Assembly (NCBI RefSeq): GCF_000165425.1
Contig: NW_001798976.1
Span: forward strand, 64,590 to 128,589
Reading direction: 5' to 3'
Origin: Paramecium tetraurelia
Lineage: Eukaryota > Ciliophora > Oligohymenophorea > Peniculida > Parameciidae
DNA length: 64,000 bases
In this document: positions 11,265 to 24,354 of the stretch, piece by piece
Layout of the letters: the number at the start of each line of letters is the position of its first letter
Position numbering within the stretch: position 1 is the first letter of the stretch
Translations under genes and position numbers: made by a program
Notes under the pieces: generated by a model
What the model saw: only the letters and a program-made list of their open reading frames with translations
The model's database searches: none
Told to the model about the DNA's origin: nothing

Positions 11265-12335
11265 TCAGTCCAAAAATGAAGTTAAATCCCATTACATGAT
11301 CAAGTAATTCTAAACTCTAAGAGTAAATTTAATGAATACAAAAGTTCTTTTTGCTGTTTGATTGTTCCAGGTTATTTTCCTTGCTCTAAGATTAACCTCT
11401 ACTACCATGATATCGCCAAAACTTATTTCAATAAACTTGGACTATGAATTTTTTGTGTCTTTTAAACACGTTGTTACAATCCCTTCATTATTTAAGATGT
11501 AAGCACTTGATATGAGGAAAAATATATATACCCAATAAATGTACCTTCAAAGGCTTTATCATTTTAAAATACAATATTCTAATGACAAATACCAATCGAC
11601 ACAGCTTCGCCACACTAAACTTTAATTCTAGCAATAGAATTTTCAGTTATCACCTCCTCACTTAAAATATACCTTGTTTATAATAAAATGGATGAACTTC
11701 TTGCCTCTTTGTTTTGAAAGCTAAGCTAAATATCTTCATGTTTATTTTTCTTTGAGAATATAAAGTTCGATTACACTTAAGTAATAATCACTTGAGAATT
11801 GTTGTTATTGCTCTAACTCGTTTATTCTTAAGTAGAATTAATAATATATCCTGATAGAGGTTCTTCAATTACCTAAGATGGGCCTTCTTAAGATTATATC
11901 AATACCTTATGAACTTTATATCGATTTTATATCTTGTTTAAGTGCAGAAACTAAAGTGACAATATTAGGTATTTTGTCTAATATTAATTTATCTGATTTT
12001 TCTATTTTAATTATATTTTTTATGTCCCTTGTTAGATCCTAGTAGCTCTGGTTTTAGATTAATTCATCGCTTATCGATAATTCATTTATCATATCAGATA
12101 GTGTTGTTGCCAATTATTATAATTGAGTAATGAAGTCTTTGATAGTCTTGAGAGTATCTAATTTATTTTTTTTCATATTATTATAATCCTGAAGATCGAT
12201 CGTATCTGATATATGGAAATTATGAAAATCTTTAACGCATCGAAAACAAGACAATCCTTATTTAGGACAACTGCTATTTATGCAAACTGCTATTATATCA
12301 GCTTATGTATGGTCACCATTTTAACAAGAGAGCAT
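11265..12335 (-). CDS. Zinc-finger (B-box-like) plus coiled-coil and SPRY-like protein
   Basis: A 340-residue protein built like a minimal TRIM-type protein. The N-terminal ~45 residues hold a Cys/His cluster (C-x4-H, CINSSC, CFRCVKDFH-x2-H) that looks like a zinc-binding B-box or small zinc finger. A helical, coiled-coil-prone segment follows. The last ~150 residues have the strand pattern of SPRY-like domains: IGICHQNIVFQND, GAYILNNEGIV, ISFGDIMVVEVNLRARKITW. Introns at 11851-11872 and 11506-11531 keep the frame exactly. No RING is visible, so ubiquitin-ligase activity is not supported. The start at 12335 is the first ATG of the zinc-finger frame; an upstream exon is possible because an AG acceptor directly precedes it. 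Confidence 0.6.
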
Positions 12336-12620
12336 ATCTGTAAATAAAATTAATAATATTAAATTTCTTACTAAATATCCAGAATAATTTTCAATCAAAG
12401 AATTATTCTATCTAATATGACCTAAGTATATGAATCCCAATAAATAAAGACTATATTATTTTGTAATAAGGATGAAGATTTAAAAGAATTTAACTATCTG
12501 TCTGCTTATAAAATATTTTAATGAGTTATATAAATTAGAAGAAAAATTGAATTTGCAATTTAAAAATTATGGGGTTGTTATATATAGTTATAATTTTAAG
12601 TATATAGTAAGAGTGAGCAA

Positions 12621-13119
12621 ATGTCTATTTATATCAGTATCTTCAGGATAATATTTAAGATATTATGGGTTGATAAGGAGAAGGATAAATTCATTTATGG
12701 TCCACTTCAAAACATAAAAAGGTATGAAACTGGACAAAAGAAATCGAATAAATATTGCGATAGCTGTTTTAACAAAAACTTAGGGGAGTAGGACACAATA
12801 ATCATTTTTACTTTATTTTATTCTTAATAAATATTGTGATTGGAACATTTAACCATTAACGTTTAGTCAGCATAATTAGAATGAAATTATGATATATAAC
12901 AATCTCTAGATTGACTGGAATGTATTAGATTAGAAAGATATAAGGGAAAAGTAGGAGAATTCAGAATTTGTAATCGATATTTGACAATTGGATAGAGATT
13001 TTAATATTAAATTTTAGAGTTTACTATCAAAAAGAGTAATTTCAGGTGAAACACTTAAATGCACTAAAAAGAATTATGGGAGGATGATGAAAAGAAATAA
13101 TTGGTTGATTTTATAATGA
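12621..13119 (+). CDS. Uncertain gene or remnant upstream of RBBP4
   Basis: No family recognised. From ATG 12621 a frame with coding-like composition (KYCDSCFNKNLGEQD) runs into a good 31-nt intron candidate beginning at 12837 and continues (NLQIDWNVLDQKDIREKQE). It then meets an in-frame TGA near 12981. A 26-nt intron there would shift the frame, and only an unusually long ~48-nt intron would keep it open to TGA 13117-13119. A short out-of-frame piece near 13070-13110 also looks coding. Either the model is wrong or the gene is decaying. It sits directly upstream of RBBP4. Confidence 0.35.
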
Positions 13120-13149
13120 AAGTTAATTAATTTAATTTTTGGAGCCAAA

Positions 13150-14470
<1,321 letters not shown>

Positions 14471-14499
14471 TTTTATATATATATATATCAGTATTATTA

Positions 14500-16908
14500 T
14501 CACAGTTTTTGCTGTTAAACCTATCTTCCTGAGGGTGGTTTTTATTCTAAAGGGTTTAAATTAGAAACTTTAATAAAATTTTTAATTACTTTTCTTAATT
14601 AAGGGTGGAGTAACTTGAGACGCATTTTAATTATTATTTGAATTATTATTGATATTGATTGCCTCGCATTAGTTGTTAAAGTTTGGAACAGTACTCCCTC
14701 GATTATCAATAGGATTCAAAATAACCTTTTGGTGGGTTCTCCTCTATTACTATTATTATTGTAAATCATCCCTTTGATTTCTAGTGTTTTTTCCTTCATA
14801 AAGTTCTAAAAGCTATTAATTTAATTTCGTTTTTTCGACAATGCTCATCCCCTTGTTATCAGAGTTTCCATTCATTCTTGGTTATGATTCACCTACTTTC
14901 AATATATAGTTATACCTTTCCTCTGTCTTCCAGGTGATGCAATTCTAGTGTTTTCTACATCTCTATAGCTAGATGGTAATGCTCTCTGATGGATTTCAAC
15001 ATGTCTTTCTTATTTTTCTACATCTATTAGGTCCATAGCTTTTTAATAAGGCAGATTTGGGAAGTTAACTTTCTTTGCTTTGATGTTAAATGGAGGTATT
15101 TTGTAATCTTCCGATTCGTCATCCCATTCGCAACTATGAGTAATTTTGTCTATTTCCTCTTGTTATAGAATCATCTTCAAAATTCCAGAATACAATTTGA
15201 TTTCCTTAGATTACGATCTAATGGTATCCAAAAACTCTTCCTTATCATATTCAAAATCTTATTTCATTTCATTTTATTCTTATTATTGCTATTCATATTT
15301 ATTCTTTAAATATTTGACGAGTTTTCTTAATTTATCAACTTCATCCTAAACACTATTGTATTTATTTTCAATCTCAAGCATTTCCTTTTCCTTTAATTCC
15401 TATTGAATTTTCAATTATTCATGTTCCTTCTTCTATTGTTCTATAGCCTATTGCATCTTCTTGTACTTTTTCTTGTCATCATCTGTTCCTTTCCCGCCCT
15501 TAATCATCATCTACTCCTTCTCCTTCAACAACTCTTCCAATCTCTACCTTGCCAATCTCTCTTGTTCTGCTTATTCGCTTTTTTACTTCATTTCATTCTC
15601 ATATCTCTGTTTCTCCTATAGTAATTAATTATTAATCTCTTTGAATTGATTTATTTGTTCATGATGACTATTATCAACATTGTTTAATTTCCCATCCTTA
15701 TCAACATTCTGTCGATCTCCATTGTCCTAGTTTTATCTGAGCAATAATTCTCTAAGTTTCTTAATTTCTTCAGCCTATTCCTTTAACATAGCATCTTTGG
15801 GATCTTCATTTACTTTTGGTTGATTCTTAATCATCTTGGCTCTGGAAGCATATCTTAGACTTGACAATGTCTCATCATAATTGAAATCAGAAGGAGATAT
15901 GGCAGTGATCATAATGGTCTTGGTATTACCACCAAGTGAATCCTACAATAATCTAGTTAATTTAGAATCTCTGTATGGAATGTGTTGAGTTTTACCATCA
16001 ACCAAGGCTGAAATCACATTCCCTAGGGCAGACAATGACAAATTAATTTTGGTTGCTTCTTTCAATCTGTCTCCTGTAGCCTAGGTCTTAGATTGTCTCT
16101 CACTTCCTGCTAGATCTACTAAGTTCAGTTTTCCAGCAATAATGCGTTCATTTCCCTTGTCATCAGTCATTGAACATTCCATGTACACTGTAAAAATACA
16201 ATGACTCCTACTTGATTCCTTATTCATGGCTGTTGCCCCTACTGATCTATTCTATGCTCCCAAGGCCATATATTTATCCATATCTTATAATGTTTTCACA
16301 ATGGGAATATTCAAATCCTTAACATAGAGTCCTTATTGTCCTTCCTTTAATTCGTATCTCTATTTAACATCCTTACTCAATAAATCATGTATTTCTTCAT
16401 TGTAAATTTCAATGTATGAACACCTCAACAAGAACTTCTTATTGGAATCTGAATTGTTGTTGATGATGCTGATTATCTATTCAAATGTTCTTGGTATAAT
16501 GCCTTTCATGTTATCCTAAGATTTATGTGATTGAATATACATTTAATGGATCTCCAATCATCGTGAACGTCTTTCCACAACCTAAATGATGACTCATATT
16601 GAATACCCGTTTGACCATAGGCAAAGATGGTACCGTTGTACCCTTCAGCAACTGACTCTACCAAATTAAATGCAGTCTATTAATATATCTAAATTTGAGG
16701 AGTCTCTGGTCCAAATACGTAATCATATGTAAACTGTTTCTTGTCATTGTCCTAACTCTAGCAATAGTATAATTTTCATTATTACTCTAAAGAGTTCTAC
16801 AGAATTTGTACTTTCATAAACATTGACACATGGCTTGCTACCATTGTCTCTCTCCTTCTAATTGAAGGGTCTGACTCTAACTATAACCTTCACGCATTCA
16901 GCTGGCAT
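14500..16908 (-). CDS. Kinesin-2-like motor protein
   Basis: Microtubule motor of 761 residues with an N-terminal motor domain (about 1-345). Motifs are [19 protein letters not shown], the P-loop GQTGCGKT (Cys where GQTGTGKT is usual), [15 protein letters not shown] and the [16 protein letters not shown] helix. [21 protein letters not shown] and the [18 protein letters not shown] neck entry best fit kinesin-2, the anterograde intraflagellar transport motor. A Gln/Glu/Lys-rich coiled coil runs from about 370 to 560, and an Asn/Gln-rich basic tail follows. Five introns (16758-16785, 16582-16606, 16516-16540, 14893-14915, 14568-14589) restore the frame; the last makes the end VQQQKL before TGA. 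The start is 37 bp from the divergent PP2C gene. Subfamily assignment is inference. Confidence 0.93.
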
Positions 16909-16945
16909 AACAATATAACGATTGTAAATATTAATTAATATAATA

Positions 16946-18266
16946 ATGTACCCTCAATAGTCCTCTTTAGCAAGATTACAGAGGGAACATCGTTTGATGC
17001 CTGTGGCGTTGTATTCTCCGTAAAAAGAGAATCTGCAGAGATTACTGCCTCGATATCCTGAGAGTGTGGATGTGGGAACCACTAGCAGTAAGTATTAGGG
17101 GAATGTGTCATTGCCTGCTTTGCCTCCACTGAAAAAGTTGAATAAGATAGAGTAGACAGTATAGATTTATAAGGGGAAAGTGAACAAATTGCCCTCTCTG
17201 CAATTAAGTGATCAATATTTGCAAAGGAAAAAACAGATATCAGAAACTGATGGGATGAGAAAATCGATCACGCCAGAGAGGAGACAAGGAAAAAGGAGTT
17301 CAGTTTAATTCGCAATGAGAACTAAGGCAGGATGTTAGCCTAACAAGGTGACAAAAATAAATCAGGATGCAGCCATATTGTGTCCAAAGAATTTAGAAAA
17401 GTTTAAAATGTTCTTATCAGTAGTATGGGATATAAGTTCTTTGCTGTTTGTGATGGACATGGATAATATGGTCACATGGTCTCCAATTAGATCAAATAAT
17501 AATTGCCCAAGCATCTCGGAAAACTATTGAAAGAAGTGGGCAACTTAGAGAGCAACATCTTCAGGGCTTTCGAAATAACAAACAACGAATTGTGCAATTC
17601 AGAAATCGACACCAACTTGTCTGGATCAACAACTGTATCTTTGCTCATGATCAAAGACATTGTACATTCCTCAAATCAAATAGATTTACTCTGCAAATGT
17701 CGGGGATTCCAGAGCAATCATGTGTAGATTCGATGATGGATGGTAGGTAGTGGAATTGAGTCGGGATCACAAACCAGATGACCCACAAGAAAAAATAAGG
17801 ATCTTGGATGCAGGAGGGAGAGTCGAATAATAGAAGGGTTGTGAATCTATTGTTATCTGTAGATTTCCATGGCAACGGCATTGGACCATTTAGAGTTTGG
17901 CTGTCTTACATCCAGGCTCCTGGGTTGGCAATGACCAGGTCATTTGGAGACAAAGTTGGTGCTTAAGCTGGAGTTATTGCTGAGCCTGAAATCTAAAAGT
18001 TCTCTATTAGTGCACAGGATCAATTCATTGTCGTTGCGTCGGATGGAGTGTGGGAGTATATGAGTAATGAAGAGGTACATTCCGAATCAATTAGGTGATG
18101 AGTGTTGTGATTCCATTTTTGGACAAAGATAATCCTGAACAAGCAGCTGAACGAGTTGTAATTGAAGCCACGTAGGCATGGAGAAGAGTAATTTTATTTT
18201 ACTTATTTGCAGAACAGTTTAGCAAGGGACGATATTACTTGTATAGTTATATTCTTATAAAAATGA
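16946..18266 (+). CDS. PP2C-family Ser/Thr phosphatase
   Basis: Metal-dependent protein phosphatase of 402 residues. About 135 basic, Ser/Pro-rich residues form an N-terminal extension. The PP2C core has AVCDGHGQYGHMV (metal-binding Asp and the DGHG motif), LSGSTTVSLLM, NVGDSRAIMC, SRDHKPDDP, APGLAMTRSFGD and FIVVASDGVWEYMSNEE, then a final RDDITCIVIFL strand with the metal-ligand DD. All metal ligands I expect are present. Five introns (17401-17420, 17662-17683, 17838-17862, 18075-18094, 18188-18212) give an exact frame; two are only 20 nt. The N-terminal extension may target or regulate the enzyme. It shares a 37-bp divergent region with kinesin. Confidence 0.94.
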
Positions 18267-18299
18267 AAAATTTATTAATTATAAAATATCACAGCATTT

Positions 18300-19140
18300 A
18301 TGTCTCAAGATCCTTTCCCCAATGAACCAAAACTCAATACTGCTAATGAAGTTGACTAGTATATCAAGACTCTTTAGCAATATCAGGACTCTTGTGAGAA
18401 ATCTTCAGAATATATGCAGGCTGATGCTGCTCAGAAGAGAATTGTAGAGTTGAAGAAACAGTTGGTTTAAAGAAGGAGAAAAGAAATGCAATAAGCACAC
18501 AGCCAATAGGAACAAGAAATTGAAAGGGCTCATCTCGACGATTTTAATTAATTCAACCAATTCTGGGATTAGAAGATGTAAAAATTTAATGATGAAGCTT
18601 CAGCTGTAGAATAGGAATTATTAAACAAATAATAAAATGAATATAATAAAGTCTCGGAGGAATTAGAAAGCACAATCTCTTAAAAGCCTAAAGAATCTTC
18701 TGACGTTCTCAATCTCAAAAAAAGAGAAGAATATTTGGCCAAATAAAAGAAGTATCCATTTCTATAATTTTTTGTTACGTTGATGCTCAGAAAATCAAAG
18801 AACAGAGACTCCTAATTGAGGATGCTGATTACTAGAAATACTAAATTGAAAGGACCAATAAAATTAATACCCAGTTGAAACAATTGAAAATGAGACATAA
18901 AAATGAAGTCAACAATCTTCAATAAAGAATCAAAGCAGGATAGGATGAATAAAAAAAAAATCGTAGCCTCGAACTCGAAAAGTACATTCTCCTCATACTA
19001 TTATTCTTAGATTGCTCTAAAAATATCAAAACATCAAAAAAGAATTGGAAATCAAATAGAAGATGGACAAATTGGCTTTTGAAGGATAATTCACCAATAA
19101 AGGCAGTTCCAATTAAAGTGTTTACATGAGTTAAATGTGA
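18300..19140 (+). CDS. Conserved coiled-coil protein with an unusual splice site
   Basis: A 262-residue, almost wholly helical protein rich in Lys, Glu and Gln. The second half has a pattern I recognise from conserved eukaryotic coiled-coil proteins (LKKREEYLAKQ, VDAQKIKEQRLLIEDAD, then LELEKLLQKYQNIKKEL), but I cannot name the family. Intron 2 (18982-19010) is ordinary. Intron 1, needed to join LAKQKN to YVDAQKIK, would run 18752-18774 and end in TTG rather than AG; no AG acceptor nearby keeps the frame. With both introns the length is an exact multiple of three. Neighbours on the same strand are PP2C upstream and the RING/SPRY protein downstream. Confidence 0.75.
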
Positions 19141-19220
19141 CTCTGTAAATTCATAAAGAAAATTATAATTGCCCATTTTTTATATATTAATCTTCTAATT
19201 TAAATTAAAAATTCAACAAA

Positions 19221-20287
19221 ATGACTGACTCAGGTTTTGAATGCTCCCTCTGTATGAAATTGGCCATGTCAGCATAAATATGCGAAAAATGTGGATTTAT
19301 GTATTGCAAACAATGTCTCCTAGAAATATTTGGTCATAACTATGAATGTGTCTAATGCCAATCCAAATAATTTAAACCTATTGAGTAGTCAGCCCTCTAA
19401 GAAGCCTATGAAGAAATTCTCACCAAATCACAAATCATACTACCTCCTAAAATTGATAAACCACCTCCAGAACCTCCAGTTGTTATAGAAAAATAAAAAT
19501 TGTAAACATTCTTAAAAGAAAATTGTATAAACTTTGATATCTGTAAATCAAATATCAATCCAATATTCTAAAATGAATAAGTGTGTAGTTTAGAATGTCT
19601 ATACTTTACCAAAATAATTCAACTCTACGAATAATAAGATTTTGCTAATATTAGAAAAGAAATAATTAATTTGGAAAAGTATTAAACTCTAAAAAATGTA
19701 TAGCCAATTCCATAGGTAGGATTCAGCTAATATCTTAATGGAAATTCAATATTTACTTTTAATAGATGTGGTCCAGGAATACAGATAATTCAATCAACAG
19801 TAATATTGTAGGAGGAAGAATATACATTTAAAACTGCCACTAGTTCTGTTGGGTTCTAGAATGGAATTCACTTTTGGAAAATCATTCCTTTGGCAATGAC
19901 TAAGAATGAAATGAAAATTGGAGTATCGACTTCTGATAAATATGATCTCAAAACAGCCTTTTCTGACTACAATTTTGGATATGCCTTCTACACAGTTGGG
20001 TAATTTAGAAATGGAAGTAATTCTAATGTAATTTCTGTAATTTAATCTAGGGATTTGAATACGGAGTCAAATTTACAAACACTGGCGAAGTCGGAGTCTT
20101 GCTTGACATGAATAGGGGAGTACTGGCATTCTCATACAATGGAAATTTTCTAGGAAAAGCCATAGCAACAGAAGCTCTTAAAAAAGGACCGATATATCCC
20201 TGCGTTGCATTACTTCATCAAGCAGGATTTGAATTTTAATGCGGTCTACCGGCCCCGTAAAATTTACTTGATTAATTTTTAAAATGA
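19221..20287 (+). CDS. RING-like zinc-finger plus SPRY-domain protein
   Basis: A 347-residue protein. Residues ~9-50 carry a compact Cys-rich zinc-binding module (CSLCMKLAMSAQICEKCG, CKQCLLEIFGH, CVQCQ) of RING or related type. A second Cys cluster near residue 110 (CINFDICKSN, VCSLECLYF) follows. From about residue 190 a SPRY domain is clear: SSVGFQNGIHFWKI, KIGVSTSDKYD, YGVKFTNTGEVGVLLDMNRGVLAFSYNGNFLGKA, YPCVALLHQAGFEF. This arrangement suggests a TRIM/RNF-like ubiquitin ligase or adaptor, with SPRY binding the target; activity is inference. One 23-nt intron (20028-20050) lies within the SPRY domain. Its stop is 24 bp from that of the convergent coiled-coil gene. Confidence 0.82.
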
Positions 20288-20311
20288 TTTCTAATTAAAT
20301 ATAGAATTAAT

Positions 20312-22395
20312 TCATTTAATTAATTAAGTCAAATATTGTATTTAAATGGAATCCAAGGGATGATTATCTTTCGTCAATTTAGCCTTATTTTTTACGAAAA
20401 CCCTACTCGGAGACTAAAATGTCTTGTCTAAATGTAACGTTTAATGAGATGATTATCTTGAATTCGTAGTTTTTGGAGATGGCAATCCTACAAATTAAAT
20501 CTATTAGATACTTGATGCCAAACTACACAATATTGCTTACTGATCCTTAAACATTTATTCAAACTACTCTTTGTATTGTTTTTAAAAGAAATTTGCCTTT
20601 TACTTAATAGAATTCATCAAATTATCCAACTAGATTTACGACTCTCCATAGGCCTTATCACACAACTTATAATAGAGTCCTTGAATAGTAATATTTATAT
20701 CAGATGATAAGTCATCTGGAGCAATGTGATAACAAATGTAAGAGATTATTTAGACAAAGAAATTCATCCAATTCTATTCTTCTTTTATCATTTAACTATT
20801 AATAGATAACAATAAATGTTTACTTTTTTAGCTCCCTTATTTTATTTTAGATAGTATCCTTTAATTTATCATTCTCAGTCTAGAGTCTTCTGGTTTCAGT
20901 GTTCACAGATTATTAATGATTATTATTCATTAATTTAGGAATTTCTTGTTACAATTTTTGCATATCCTAAACTAAATTAGAAAACTGCTATTCTTTGAAT
21001 TCTAACACTTAGTTCACATCCTATAATTTAGTTTATAATAGATTGTTAATATTCTCTAATTCTATGATATACATTTCCTATTCATGTAAATCAAATTACG
21101 ATTATTATAATTGGGTGGCTATTTAAGATTTCTCCTCCTACAACTCCTTAAGATATTGTCTTAATTCTATTTCAGTACTCTGTTATCGGTCATATAGAGC
21201 AGAAAGCTTTTGTAAGTTTTTAACGTTTTCTTCATGATAATCTTAAGGCTGATATTCATATTGAGATTCATTGTGAATGCTTTGATCCCCATTCATTCCG
21301 ATTATATCTTTGATTATTTGATATAACTGAACCTACTGAGGATTAGTTGAACTCTTTATTTATAACTATCTTTAAGTGTAATATTCTTATAATTATTCTA
21401 TTCTGCTCTCCAAATAATCATTTTCCAATTGTAATTCTTTTATTTATTTCTTCTATATTTTATTTTCCTTATTAATATCCTCCAATTAAAGTTTACTCTA
21501 AAACACATAATGCTAAGACTTTTTTTTAATTGTTTTTGTTTTTTCTTTCTCCTATTTCAATAGTGTAGAAGTAGTCGATATAAAACTTTGCTGTAACTTA
21601 TCTATTGTTTCTAAGAAGTTCTTTTTAGATCCTTCTAAATTCTAGTTTTATTTATTAATAAATAGTACTTTTCTTATTAGATTAATATCCACACTATATT
21701 GTTCAATTATGAATTGATTTTAGTTTTTAACACATCTATCCTTGTTTATCAGTAGATTTAAAATTTTAGCATACAAAAATTAGTCCTCTTTGTTTTCTGC
21801 CAATAATTCTAATCGAATTCCATTCTTAGCTTCAATTGCCAAAAAACAATCCTATTCAGCATTTGGGGGTAGAACAAAATTCTTCTTTATCAATTTATAT
21901 CTAAATTAAACATGAATTGTTACTTATTGTAATTTGTATGAATCTATATGATTTAATCTATGGGGATAGTTTATTTGGCTGATGGAAATTTTGAAGTTTT
22001 AGACTTCCAACAAATTGAATCTAAGAATGAACAATAAAATATCATTCTTTAATCCCATTTCTTGCAATTAGAACGGGAAAATTTGATGAATTAGGTACCT
22101 TTCATAAGTTGTTAAAACTCTTTAAATTTTGCTTCAGTTTTTTGCTGTAAGTTCATGCAAACATCAAATTGAGTTGCTATCTAAACTATCTAATTATCAA
22201 TGTCCTTTATATCTAGTCATATTCATAAAGCAAACCTTTTTCTAATTTTTAGACAATCAAATTATCTATCTTATAGGCTTATTGCCATTAACGCAAATCG
22301 TTCTCCAATGATTGTTCCAATATACTGCTGCGATCTAAACATTATGAATCTACTGAAAAATCATTTACAACTTTGATTTCAGAGATCTTTGACAT
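20312..22395 (-). CDS. Long coiled-coil protein
   Basis: A 664-residue protein dominated by coiled coil from about residue 150 to 560 (for example KQIKELQLENDYLESRIEQLQ and IAQKLQQEIPKL-like heptads). The N-terminus carries an SMxxxxxE-like acidic helix and a short compact region (NYPHRLNHIDSYKLQQVTIHVQFRY) that could fold as a small beta domain. The C-terminus (FFVQIISYICYHIAPDDLSSD, then Lys/Ser-rich) is less helical. Three introns are needed: 22213-22235 (23 nt), 22061-22098 (38 nt, the longest here) and 20796-20823 (28 nt). With all three the spliced length is exactly in frame. No family recognised; centrosome, basal-body or ciliary roles are common for such proteins in ciliates, but that is conjecture. 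Confidence 0.75.
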
Positions 22396-22873
22396 TTCTC
22401 AAATTATTCAGAATTCAATACTCTAATCTGAAGTTTATGATTTAGTGTGGGTCGAATCTATGATAGTGTCGTCTTTATATCTTATTGCTTGATGCCTGTA
22501 TAAATTGTGCTACTTATTGGGACATCTTTGTTAGTTCATCTTTAAATTTTGAATTTAACGAATATTATCTTTAATACTTTATTAAAAAACACAAATAATA
22601 CAGATCAAATATATGCAATCTTAATTCCTCAAAAGATGTCAATTAACTATAATAAAAGATTATTTAACACCTTAAAGTAAATATTGAATTTATACTTCAA
22701 AAAGAGTTAGATTTGTTAAAAAAATCAACTGCTTTAAGAATATATAGGCTATTTGATTTACAATTCAGATTATTTGATCAAATCTAAAAATGGAATATAT
22801 TAGATTAGATGCTTACTATTTATCAATTGTTTGTATCTTTTTGTGTATTTCTGAATTTAATAAATTTGACAAA

Positions 22874-23158
22874 TCATAAAAAATAAGGTATCTCAACCTT
22901 TGACTTAAGAAAAACCTTAATAATTATGCTATGAATATTATGAAACTTCAATCTTAATAATAAACATCGTTAGATTTACAGATCCTCTAAGGGTCCATGT
23001 ATTTTCAGCATATCAATTATTTATTTCATCTCAAAATATCCATCATTAACTTATTATTATCTATAAATGACATTAACTTTTATTCCTTTAATGTAAGAAT
23101 ATGTTTCGAGAACTTTCATTTATTTGTCCTTCCAATTCAATAATCTATTGATATACAT
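22874..23158 (-). CDS. Small open frame, doubtful
   Basis: A 94-residue ciliate-code frame (MYINRLLNWKDKQ...) between two minus-strand coiled-coil genes. It is helix-prone and Lys/Ile-rich, without any recognised motif. A run of 95 codons without TGA is not rare in DNA this AT-rich, so this may be chance. The rest of 22396-23179 is AT-rich with nothing I can support. Confidence 0.25.
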
Positions 23159-23179
23159 ATAAATATTAATTAAAAATAT

Positions 23180-24354
23180 TCAGATTTGTTTTAATTGATT
23201 TCTAATTTTGTTTGATTGTTCTAATATCATGTTGTATTTCTCATTCATTCTTTATAGTCGCTCTAATTTTAATACAATTTCTTACAATTTAAATCCTCCT
23301 TTGAATTTTGTAGCCCATCCTTCTTTATAGACTTTTCCTCTTAAGATTAAGATCTAGTAGGTACTTTAACAGGACGAGGTGCAGATGCTTATTTGGGTGA
23401 AGTTAAAGGAGTGAATTTTGAACTTTAAGAGGTGTTCAATTTTCGACTTGTATTGCTACTAATTTATGGTTTGAATGTGCATTATTCCATTTCTTTACGT
23501 TATTTTTCTTTATCCGCAACCTTTTTCATTTATTATCTCTTCTCATATGTTGATTTCAAATCATCCTTCAAACCAGGACTTTATTTTAGTTACTAAGCTT
23601 TTGGTGAAATATTAGTTTATTGTATAAGAGATTACTGCTTTTTCCCTTTCTCCTTTACAATTTCCTTATCCAATTAAGCAATTTCATTAAGCAATTATTG
23701 CTTTTTGCTTTATAATTGTTAATGGAATGATTGCTGAAGGATGTTTGGACTTGCAGGAGTTACTTGAGATTATTTACTCGTATTAATATTTTCAATTATT
23801 TTACTTACTTTTGGATGTGGTTTTGGGACAGTTTGGATAGGTTAGTCTATTGATTTTCTTCGAAAAGTTTAAGATGTTCTGGATATATCTATTTATTAAG
23901 ATTATGCAGTTGAATAATCTAATTGTTATTTCTTTAATGCACTTTTCAAAGTAGGCTTGCTTTAATCGATTCTCATTTTTGGTTTAAATTTTCCACTGTT
24001 TTTTGTTCTCTTTATTTATTCTTTAATAACTTTTTATCTTTCACAATAAGCTTTCTCTGCTTCTTCAGGAGGCATTTAACTATAAGTGTAGGTTTTCTGT
24101 GTTTTCTCTTCTTCAATAAGAGGAGCATTTTTAACCGTTGAATAGGAGTTTCCAACATTAAATAATCCACTATCTGAGTAGATGTTAATAATTTTTGAAG
24201 GTGATTACTCATTCTCATCCGTAGATTTGAGGGGAGAGCTAGCGACAATAAAGTTTTGTGTTTAAGAATTAGACGAAGTCTTTTTTTTAAATGTCAATGC
24301 TGATCCGTTTGTAAAGGCTGAACAAGCCACTTTAATCAACGGAGAAGCTGACAT
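23180..24354 (-). CDS. Gln/Ser/Lys-rich disordered protein with short coiled coils
   Basis: A 383-residue protein of unknown function. The first ~220 residues are Ser/Thr/Pro/Lys/Gln-rich and probably disordered. Helical, Glu/Lys/Gln-rich segments appear in mid-protein (QQLLNEIAQLDKEIVKEKGKK; QMKKVADKEKQRKEMEQ). The motif KEMEQCTFKPQI resembles the conserved C-terminal box seen in several ciliate Lys-rich proteins, but I cannot name it. A 23-nt intron (23263-23285) extends the frame into a last coiled segment (LNQRLQRMNEKYNMILEQ) before TGA 23180-23182, with exact frame. Without that splice the protein would end at 23245. Confidence 0.65.
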
